A stretch of 64,000 bases of DNA, from contig CM045734.1 in the NCBI GenBank assembly GCA_024760905.1, forward strand, positions 2,681,747-2,745,746, read 5' to 3'. The stretch is from Plotosus lineatus. Its lineage: Eukaryota > Chordata > Actinopteri > Siluriformes > Plotosidae. Positions 11,130 to 23,100 of the stretch are shown here, piece by piece. Both the position numbers and the translations under genes were made by a program. Every line of letters begins with the position of its first letter. Within the stretch, counting starts at the first letter, position 1. Under the pieces are notes generated by a model. That model searched no databases. It saw only the letters and a list, made by a program, of their open reading frames with translations, and had not been told where the DNA came from.

Positions 11130-13072
11130 TTTCAGGTACAGAGCTGGGAAAACATTCTCATACACACCGTGTATTATTTGGTTAATATCCGCCCTTATGA
11201 AAGGATCCAAATCTTACAGAAAACATCGGCAAGATATACCTGAACATCTGGCTGTGATCCAGAGCAGCAAGCCAGTAGCTGTAGGAATTAGAGTAGTAGT
11301 TACACGTCCCACGGTCATGACACTCAATGAAGGGAATCCTCTGGAAATTCTCCAGACAGGAGCCAGGGGACGACAGGGACTGCCCCGACCCCTCGGAACC
11401 TGCACCCGTTTGCTATAAAGAAACAAACACACTGTGTGTCCTCTATATACAGTATGTGGCAAGGGGTGGAAACACTGAGTAAGACAGAGAGACCCTTTGA
11501 GAAAAGCTGATGGCGCCCCTGAGGCAGACGTGTTTGCTCACTATGCCCCCGACTTTTTTTTTTTTTTCTTTTACTTTTTTTTTTTTTGTTTTTAAGTTTT
11601 TTATTGTGTTTTTGTTGTATTCTCTGCAGCGAAGAAAAGTCTTGCACTGACAGCATACACTCCTGGGCAAAAGAAATGAGCCTAAGGTGAAATTACATGT
11701 TTGTAGATATAGCGGCCAAGAATCCATCATTAAAAATTAATGGTGATGGTTCCTCTGGACACCAGCTAATTTATATCAAATAATTAGTTTCATTACTAAT
11801 AAACATCCCCATCAACCACCGCCAAGGCCACTAAAGCTTGGCTGGACAAAAACAGCTTGAAGCTCCTGTTCTCGCTGAGTCTAGATTTGAACGCAACAGA
11901 GAACATCTGGGCGTACAGGTAACATAAATTAGTGGGACGAAAGTTTAGTAAGACCACTGAACTTCGGGAGGCTGGTGAGTGCGAGTGGACATATTTGGAC
12001 ATTTCCAGATGCAAAAAAAACCTTCAGGGAGTCAAACCAAGAGACCTGAATGTTTGAGAATGTTTGAGTGATGCGCTCTAGTTTTCACTGAGCTCGTGCT
12101 TTCAGATTAAGTCCCAGAATGCCCCATTCAGCTATAGACTCACTCTGTACACCGAGGTGACCAGTCCGCAGCCTCTGGTGAGAAAAGATGTTGAGGCGTG
12201 TGAGTATTTTCTAACAACTAGTGGTGCAGGTATATACACTCTGTTTATAAGCATTGTTTGCCAGATGTGGAGTTTTTATTGCTGACATGCTGCTCCTGGT
12301 AGCCTATCTACTGAGGGAATTCACTGCTGTGTTTTTGGCTGCTGTCTACATCCTCTCACAGGATAACTCCATGTTAGCCACTCAGCCATCGACACAACAC
12401 CATCGTATGAGTGTAAAGCTGCAAAGTACAGAGAAGTGTCATCATAGTAGCCAAGAGGCAATACAGAGAGAAGCTGGACGACTCCTACTCCACTGTTGAT
12501 GCTGGATTAATGTGGCAGAGCCTGCAGCACACCACAGACTAGCAGACCAGCACCATCAGCTCCACAGACAGCCTGCTGATCTCAACACATTATGTGCCCT
12601 GCCGTGACCATGTCATGTTGTGGTCAATTATCATGGGGGCTATATAGGGCTAATATACCTCATTACCTCACTGTAGCTCAATCCGGCCTCCAGCATGCCC
12701 ATTGCCCAGAGACATTATTTCCATAGATGTGGCATTCTGCTGTGCAATGGACTACAATAGTGGTCACACTAGATTATAATTTCTGATCCTTTATATAGGT
12801 TTTCTAAGCCACTCCTCAAATTGTGCAGAAGCACAATGTGTTTTGCTCAAACTGCATTTGGTCCAAAGTTGAAAAATGATCTACACATGTGCAGTGAATC
12901 CTGACAGAATGACAACTCATCATTTTCTCAAGTGCCCAAGTACCACCATCAATAAAGTCATAGGCAGCCCCACCGCCACCCCCACCGCCACCCCTACAAG
13001 TACAGATATACAGAAATTCCTTTCTCTAAACGTTTAATGACTATTAGTATCCTAATAAACTGTATTTTTTTT

Positions 13073-13118
<46 letters not shown>

Positions 13119-13263
13119 GATTACCATGACAAAAGAGTAGCCTTGCCACAAAGGCTGCCAGCCAAAAGGACATGATGGAACTGTATTGTTCTGGCTGTGC
13201 AGTGATATCACATTGCCTGGAGTCTCACATACTGAACATCTGGAGAGTGAGAGAGAGCGAGAG

Positions 13264-13327
<64 letters not shown>

Positions 13328-13557
13328 TTGGAGCAGAAAGATTAATGATTGTATATAATTCTATTAACATTACTATACAACAGTAATATTACTTTCTTTG
13401 AGGTGCCATCAATCTTAATGTTAAGGGTCATGTATGAGAGAGACAGAGAGAGAAAGAGTGAAAGGGTGAGTGAGTGAGTGAGTGAGTGAGTAAGTGAAAG
13501 AGAAAGAGAGTGAGAGACAAAGTGTGTACGTGAGCGAGAGATACAAAGTGATTGATA

Positions 13558-13624
<67 letters not shown>

Positions 13625-13639
13625 CATAGAATGTAAGAT

Positions 13640-13688
<49 letters not shown>

Positions 13689-13705
13689 AGAGAGAGAGAG
13701 GGAGA

Positions 13706-13787
<82 letters not shown>

Positions 13788-16700
13788 GAGATATTCCTGA
13801 GATTCGATATGTGCACTGAGCATACCTGCTGACATACTGAGCCAGGGAATCACCTGAGATTAAGGGCAGATTACTGGGCATGGGTGTGTCTGTGGACAAC
13901 CAATAGGAGTAGTCGTTTCGAGAGGCATAGCGACAGGTGTTTTCCTTGTTACAGAAAAGGAAGGGCATGGTGGAGAACATCTGGAGGCAACTTCCCATAG
14001 CGCCTTGGTGCCCCAGACCCACATACAAGCAAACATATACAAACAAAAAGACAAAGAGGCCGAGCATAAAGATGGTGGAAAGGAGAAAATCCTTCAGTGT
14101 CCATGTGTGTCGCGATAAACTGAGGCAAACTGTATTTCTCTTAGAACTTGAATAGGTCAGATTCGTTCACTTGCCGAACCTCTAAATTCTACTAGGATCG
14201 CAGCGAGCCTGAAGCCTCTCTCAGCCGGCTCTAGATAAAAAGGGGGTAATGAACAGCTTGCAAGTGCATCATTGGGCCCACACACACAACTATTTAAATT
14301 CACACTCACACAATTTGAAAATAGTCTAATGTGCATTCCCTTGGACTACAAGAGAAAACAAGAATACCCCGATGAAACCCATGAAAGTACAAGAAGAACA
14401 TAAACTCCACAAAGAAACGCTCTTGCCGAGCCTGGGACTCCAACCCATGAACTTCTTTCTGTGAGGTAAACCTTCGAGCCACTACACTACTGAGTCACCC
14501 AGGTCAAATTTAATTAAACGCTATCTTCTTCTTCTTTTCCTTTTGGATATTCCCTTCAGGGGTCAGCACAGCAAATGATCTGCCTCCATCTCTCCCTATC
14601 CTCTGCATCTTCTACTCTTACTCCAACGACCTTCATGTCCGCCTTCACCACATCCATAAATCTTCTCTTTGGTCTTCCTCTGGGCCTTCTGCCTGGTAGT
14701 TCCAACCTCAGAATCCTACTACCAGTATACTCACTATCCCTCCTCTGGACATGTCCAAACCATCTCAATCTAGCCTCTCTGACTTTGTCTCCAAAACATC
14801 TAACATATGCTGTCCCTCTGATGTACTCATTTCTGATCCTATCCATCCTCGTTACTCACAAAGAGAACCTCAACATTTTCATCTCTGCTACTTCCAACTC
14901 TGACTCCTGTCTTTTCCCCAGGGCCACTGTCTCTAAACCATACAACATCGCTGGCCTCATCACTATCTTGTACACGTTTCCCTTCATTCTTGCCGATATT
15001 CTGCTATCACACATCACACCAGACAGTTTTCTCCATCCATTCCAACCTGCCTGCACGTGCTTCTTCACCTCTTTTCCCACACTCTCCATTGCTCTGGATT
15101 GTTGAGCCTTAGTAACTTAAAATCCTCCACCTTCTTTATCTCTTCCCCCTGTAACCTCACCGTTCCTTTTGGGTCCTTGTCGTTCACACACATGCATTCT
15201 GTCTTACTGAGACTAACCTTCATTCCCCTCCTTTCCAGGGCATACCTCATCCTCTCTAGATTTTCCTCCACTTGTTCTCTGCTCTCACTACAGATCACGA
15301 TGTCATCTGCAAACATCATAGTCAATGGAGATTCTTGTCTAACCTCATTTGTCAGCTTGTCCATCACCATGGCAAACAAGAAGGGGCTGAAAGCTGACCC
15401 TTGATGCAGTCCCACCTCCACCTTGAACTCTTCTGTCACACCGACAGCACACCTCACTACTGTCTTACATCTCTCATACATGTCCTGCATCACTCTACCA
15501 TACTTCTCTGCCACTCCAGACTTCCTCATACAATACCACAGTTCTTCTCTCAGCACCCTGTCATATGCTTTCTCCAGATCCACAAAGGCACAATGCAGCT
15601 CCTTCTGACCTTCTCTGTACTTCTCTATTAACATCCTCAAAGCAAACACTGCATCTGTTGTGCTTTCTTGGCATGAAACCAAACTGTTGCTCCCAAATGC
15701 TGACCTCTGCACTTAGTCTAGCTTCCACTGTTCTTTCTCATAACTTCATTGTATGGCTCATCAACTTTATCCCTCTGTAGTTGCCACAACTCTGTACATC
15801 TCCCTTAAATTACTTGTTCTTAAAAGTGGGCACCAGCACACTTCTCCTCCATTCCTCCAGCATCTGCTCACTTTCTAAGACCTTGTTGAATATTCTTGTC
15901 AGAAAATCTACTGCTACCTCCCCTAGACACTTCCATACCTCAACTGGTATGTCATCAGGGCCAACTGCCTTTCCACTCTTCATCCTCTTCAATGCCCTCC
16001 TCACTTCTCCCTTACTAATATTTGCTACTTCCTGGTCCTCAACGGTCACCCCTTCTACTCTTTTTTCTCTCTCATTTTCCTCATTCTTCAGCTCTTCAAA
16101 GTACTCTTTCCATCTTCCAGGCACACTTCTGTCATGAGTCAATACATTTCCCTCTCTGTCCTTTATCACTCTAACTTGCTGCACGTCTTTCCCATCTCTA
16201 TTTCTCTGCTGTGCTAACCTGTATAAATCATTTTCTCCCTCCTTACTGTCCAACCTATCATACAAGTCATCATACGCCCTCTGTTTGGCCTTTGACACCG
16301 CTACATTCGCCTTACGCTGTCTCCCTATATCCCTGTTTACTCTCTCCAGTCCTCTCAATGTCCCACTTCTTCTTAGATAACCTCTTCTTTTGTACACACT
16401 CCTGCACTTCTTCATTCCACCACCAAGTTTCCTTATCTACTTTCCTTCCAGAGGACACACTAAGTACTCTCCTACCGGTCTCCCTGATCACATTGGCTGT
16501 GGTTGTCCACTCATCTGGAATCACTTCCTGGCCACCCAAAGCCTTTTTCAACTCCTCCTTGAAGACAACACGACACTTCCTTTTTCAGCTTCCACCACGT
16601 TGTCTTCTGCTCTGCCTTTGCCTTTTTCACCTTCCTCACCATCAGCGTCATCCTGCACACCACCATCCTATGCTGTTTGGCAACACTCTCACCCACTACT

Positions 16701-19289
16701 ACTTTGCAGTCACTGACTTCCTTCAAATTACATCGCCTACACAAGATGTAGTCTACCTGTGTGCTCTTACCTCCGCTTTCATAAGTCACCCTATGCTCCT
16801 GTTTCTTTTTGAAGAAAGTATTCACCACAGGCATTTCCATCCTTTTTTGCAAAATCGATCAACATCTGTCCTTCTGTGTTCCTGTCCTGGATACCAAACC
16901 TGCCAATCACTTCCTTGTCCCCTCTGTTGCCTGCACCAACATGTCCATTGAAGTCTGCACCAATGACCACTCTTTCACCTCTGGGAGTACTCTACATCAC
17001 TTCATCTAACTCACTCCAGAAGCTCTCCTTCTATTCTAGCTCACATCCTGCCTCTGGGGCATAAGCACGAACAACATTGACCATCACGCCTTCAATTTCT
17101 AACTTGAGACTCATCACTCTGTCTGACACTCTTTTCACTTCTAGAACATTCCTGACAAACCCCTCCTTCAAGATGACTCCTACTCCATTTCTCTTCCCAT
17201 CCACACCGTGATAAAACAGCTTAAACCCTGCTCCTAAGCTTCTAGCCTTGCGACCTTTCCACCTGATCTCCTGAACACACAGTATGTCCACCTTCCTCCT
17301 CTGCATCATGTCAGCCAGCTCTCTAGCTTTTCTTTGCATAGTTCGAACACTCAAAGTCCCTACTCTCAGTCCTAGACTCATGCCTTTCCTTTTCTCTCTC
17401 TGCCTACGGACACACCTCCCACCTCTCCTTCTTCGACGTCTTCGACCAACAGTAGTCCAATTTCCATCAGCACCCTGTTGGTTGGCAGCACTGAAGGCGG
17501 TCGTTGTTAACCCGGGTCTCGACCATTCCGGTATGAATTTTCTTTTGACCATTTGCATTTTTAATGTGGCAGAAGTTTTTCACCGGATGCCCCTCCTGTC
17601 GTAACCCTCTGAATTTATCCGGGCTTGGGACTGGCATAAGGGGGAGAGACACCGGTTAGTGCCCCCCCCCCCATGGCTGCATGATATACTCCATAAATAT
17701 AAATATAAATCTCTAGATTCCCCCAGAACAAATAAACAGTTTGATATAAACACTAGAATGTAAAAAAAGAGAAATTAATCGACCCATTCAAATGAATAAA
17801 GTGGCACCTGGCGTGTGTTAGCATTGCCACAAATTAATAACTCGACACACTGTCTGATCTCAACATGCTAATTCAGACCAGATGTGCACCGAATAGCTTT
17901 TTTGTGTTTTGGCTTTTATGCATCATACCCAGTAATTAAGCTTCCATTTAACTTGGGTTCTGATCCACACCAGCTGGGCTCATCATCTCTGCTCTCCAAC
18001 TATTAGATTGTGTAAATGTTTTGGTACCTCTTTAAAAAAAACATCCGGTCATTTAACCTTCAAGTCAAAGTGTACATAGTTTTAGATAACTTGATGTGTG
18101 TGTGTGTGTGTAGCGTACCAAGATCTTGGCCATGTCCCTGCTTATTGCCATTGATGAATAGCAGTGAGTACCCTGAGTACACTTCAGTGGATCCATCTGG
18201 ACACAGAGGAACAGTTTGTTTCTGACTGTGTTTGGTAAACAGGAAACTGTCTCTGGCACTGTTGGGGATGCATGATCCTGGAAGACCCCTGGCACCTTTC
18301 AGACCATTAGCGCCGATAAAACCTGAAGCTCCTAAAAGAAAAAAAAAACATTTTACTATAACCCCCTGAACTCCTAACACATCAACAATTTACTATAAAC
18401 ACCTGCACCCCTGACACACCTGACTATAAACAACTCAACTCCTGATACACCAACACTTTACTATGAGATTTCCTTTTGGCTTTTTCTCTTTATCAGGGGT
18501 CGCCACAGCGAATAATTTGCACATTTGATTTGGCATAGGTTTTTGCATCAGATGCCCTTCTTTGTGACACAACCCTTTAGAAAGGGACAGAAACACGCTG
18601 ATGGCTTTGCAGCTCCTCTTTACGAAAGTCAGCAATGGTTCTTTTACATGAACCTCTCAACATAGACATTGAGAGACATGGCCAGCCTTTGATACCCCAG
18701 TTAGCTGCACTGGGGGGACAGTGACAACCTCGTGGAGAGTGGGACTCGAACCCTCAACCTTAGGATCAGCGCTCCAGAGCCTTTTACCACCAGGCCACCA
18801 CTGCCCACACCAACACCAACACTTTACTATAAATACCTGAAATCCTGATCCGGCAACATAGCACTCAACAATTATCATCTGATTTTTTTTAATGTGTTGT
18901 ATCAATAATTTTTGCAGTACAGGGCTAAAGTTTTCTGTTTCCCACTGAGATCTCACTGATGAATGTTTATTTTTCACATTATACAGGGATCCCTCACTAC
19001 TTCGCGCTTCAATTAATGTGGCTTGAGTGCATCGCGAATTTTAAAAATTAAATAAATAAATATTCATCTAATTAAAAAATGAAGTAAATTAAGGAAGAAT
19101 ATGGGGGAAAGTTATGGGAAATGTTACAAGGCCAATTAGGCAAAAAAAAAAAAAAAAAAATCTTACATCAAAAGTGGATACATTGTTGCATCTGTGTGTG
19201 CACTCCCCAGCTTACTAATGAGTGAGGTTCAGGAAGGCCATTCTTAGTAACTTAGTATAAGTAACCTATACGAGTTTGTACTATATACA

Positions 19290-19325
<36 letters not shown>

Positions 19326-20138
19326 ATAATCATCTGTACATTATCAATATCATTATGTCCCATGTTTAAACTACTGGTTCCTCTTAAGCACAGCACAGTG
19401 GATCTGATCAGATTTACAGAGAGTCTCACTCTTATTCAGTTCATTATAATACTGGAGTCAATTTGTTTCTTCGTTGAAAGTTTTAGCAGGAGTTAAATGT
19501 TTAGGAGGAAATGTATCATTATGGTTCTCTTCCCGGACCTCCAGTGTAAAGCACGGGTCAGCCACGTCCCCTCTGCCGGAGCCTAGAATTAAGTGTACCT
19601 CAGGATAATGTTTAATCAGATTCATCATCATCATTTTCTGTAACCGCTTCATCCTAATTAGGGTCGCGGGGAGGCTGGTGCCCATCCCAGCCAACTCCGG
19701 GCAAGGGCAGAGTACACCTTGGACAGCCCGCCAGGCCATCGCAGGGCGGAAACACGCTGACGGCTTTGCAGCCTACTCTTGTCGAAAGTCAGCAATGGTT
19801 CTTTTACATGCCTCACATCATAGACAGTGAGAGACATGGCCGGCCTTTGATAACCCAGTTAGCTGCACTGGGGGGGACAGTGACAACCTTGTCATACTTA
19901 TATTTATGATATATCTTTCTATAGATTTTATTCCATTTCTATTTCTACTTGTTCCTCAATTTTATTTCCCTTTCACTACACTTTCAACTTTGGTCTCCGA
20001 ATGTTTTCAAAACGTTTGCAAAATGTTGGTAAGTTGGGGAGTGTCGTGTCATCATGAACGGAACATTTACTTTCGGCAGAAGCCGGAGTTCTTGTTTGTA
20101 TGGAACCGGAAGTATTAATAAAAGTCTTAAAACCAAAG

Positions 20139-20195
<57 letters not shown>

Positions 20196-23100
20196 TCTTA
20201 ACGTGTTAGGGCAGTTAAAGAAGCCATATTGATAGCAAACAGCGGGTTTACATTGGCGACAAGGATAAGTATCTCACGAAGAAGCCATAAACATTAGAAC
20301 TATGACAGTTTAGTGAAAATGGCAGAACTAAGCAACGATCATGGCATGTCTGCATTTAACCTCTCCTGCGATGCTCGTGCAAATAGAGGAATTTGAGGCA
20401 TACGCTAATAGTAAAGCAATATTTGTTGTTGAATGAAGGGCAGATAATCAGGCACAGAGGCGTGCGTTACTGCTGTCTGCAGTGGGAGCGACTTAGAAGT
20501 GTTTTCAAAACTCTGCCTGACCGGGATGAGTCTCAAGAATATTTTAAGGCAATAACTGCTCTGAAGACGCACTTGACTGTGAAACCAAACATAAACTTAT
20601 CAGTGCCACATATTCAGAAAAATGAAGCAAACTGATGAAACTGTGTCACAGTATGTCGCTAGATTACGTGCAGCAGCTGAGGGCTGTGATTACAATGATG
20701 TTGACCGCCAAATTCGTGATCAGGTGGTGGAAAACTGCAAATCTGACCAGTTGAGATGCAAGTTCCTGGAAAAGGGAGATGAACTTTCATTAAGCTCAAT
20801 GTTGAAAATGTCTGCAACGTTTGAAGCTGTTGAAGAACAGATGAAATAAATGAACATAAAAGGGGGACAATTTGAACGTGTTCAAAGAATTAAGGAACAT
20901 AAATCAGTCAAATACAGTCAGAAGACAGGACAAAACAAAAATGCCTGTTTCCAATGTGGAAAAGTCGGTCACTATTGCAGAGTGCCGGCAAGGGGTCAAC
21001 AGTGTCAAAGGTGTAAGGGATTTGATCACTTTGCTTCAAAGTGTTACACTGACTCATCCAGAAAACCCCACACAAAAGAAAAATGGGATAAAAGTGGCTT
21101 TAGTAGCAGGAAAAATGGTAGGAAATCACATGGCCTTAGCGATGTAAAGCATTTGGAGGCTGAGAAGGTGGACAATGATAGTGAAGATAAGGAGAGTGAA
21201 AGGTATGCTTTCCGCATGAGAAGTAACGTGCACAGAATGAACAGAGTGAGGAGTGATAGCAGCGAAGTCATTCCCGTGTCAGTTGATATGGACATTACTG
21301 TTGACTCTGGCAGCAATAGTAACATCATCAACCGTGAATTGTGGAACTACCTGAAGTCGAAGAGTATGAAATGTGTGTCGAAGAAAGGAGGTAGGCAGTT
21401 GTTTCCATATGCCAGTTCAACACCACTAAAAACCCTAGGAACATTCAATGCAGAAATTGTAGCTGGGAATTACAGGACAGATGCTTGGTTCACTGTAATA
21501 AATGGCAGTGCAGAAGCACTTCTCAGTAAGGAAACTTCTATGAAACTTGGCACACTAAAGACTGGACAAAATATCAACTCAGTGCGTTCCTCGCCAGAGA
21601 TTCCCATCTGTCTGAACAAGTACCCTGATGCATTTCATGGACTAGGAAAAATGAAACGTAGGCAGATCAAGCTGAAAATTAATCCTGAAATAAAGCTGAT
21701 TGCTCAACCAAAGCGACACGTCCCGTTTGGGCTGCGTGAAAAGGTCGAAGCCAAAGTCCAAGAGTTCATTGGAAAAGACATCATTGAGCCAGTTGAAGAA
21801 CGGACACCATGGGTGAATCCTGTTGTCATTGTACCCAAACCCTCAGGTGAAATAAGGCTGTGCTTGGACATGAGACGGGCCAACAAAGCAATCCTGCGAG
21901 AGAGGCTCTCAATAATTAACCGTAGGCGAAGTGCTGCAAGACATGTGTGAAAGTAGAGCTTTCTCAAAGTTGGATCTGAAGTGGGGCTTCCACCAATTAG
22001 AACTCCATCCCGATTCACGCAACATGACCACTTCCGTGACTCACGGATACAAAAGGTTGCTATTTGGAATAAATGTTGCACCTGAAATATAAAAGCATGA
22101 AATTCTGAAGGTTTTGCAAGGGATTCCTGGGGTTGCAAACATATCTGATGATATTGTAGTGCATGGTCCTTCAACCATGTGTCCATGGTCCATCAACTAA
22201 CCAGTGTCTCTCCCCCTTATGCCAGTCCCAAGCCCGGAGAAATGCAGAGGGTTGCGACAGGAAGGGCATCCAGTGTAAAACTTTTGCCAAACTACAAAAT
22301 GCAAACCATAAACACAAATCATACCGGATCGGTCGAGGCCCGGGATAACAACGACCACCATCAGTGCTGTTAGCCAACAGGGTGCTGGTGGAAATGGCAA
22401 GAATGAAAGGAAAAGTGTACAAGACGGTGGTGAGGCCAGCGATGTTGTATGGCTCAGAGACAGTTGCGCTGAGGAAAAGGCAGGAGGCAGAGCTGGAGGT
22501 AGCAGAGATGAAAATGTTGAGGTTCTCTTTGGGAGTAACACGGATGGATAGGATCAGGAATGAGTATATCAGAGGGACCGCACATGTAAGATGTTTTGGA
22601 GACAAAGTCACAGAGGCTAGATTGAGATGGTTTGGACATGTACAGAGGAGGGATAGTGAGTATATTGGCAGTAGGATGCTGAGGTTGAAACTACCAGGCA
22701 GAAGGCCTAGAGGAAGACCAAAAAAGAGATTTGTGGATGTGGTGAAGGAGGACATGAAGGTCATTGGAGTACGAGAAGAAGATGCAGAGGGCCGGGTGAG
22801 ATGGAGGCGGATGGTTTGTTGTGGCGACCCCTGAAGGGAACAGCTGAAAGCAAAAGAAGAAGAAGAAGAAGAAGTATAACATTTATGGGACACCATTTGT
22901 CAGATCAGGGAATTGAGGTTACGAAGGAAAAAGTTGAAGCTGTTGTGAATGCCAGACAGCCTGAAACTGTGAGTGAAGTTAGAAGTTTCTTGGGTCTTGG
23001 AAACTACTGTACGCGGTTCATTCCGGACTACTCCATATTGGCAGAACCATTGAGACAGTTAACCAGAAAGAACCATCAGTTTCTGTTCGGGAAGGAGCAA

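Noticed and set aside
13342..14067. Long minus-strand reading frame rich in Ser-Leu and Thr-His
   Set aside because: Only 13826-14003 is a real NC1 exon; the rest is translated GA and GT microsatellite past a clear donor site.
19000..19140. A further MITE-like sequence (gggatccctcactacttcgc)
   Set aside because: Resembles fish repeats, but I could not find its other end or a target duplication.
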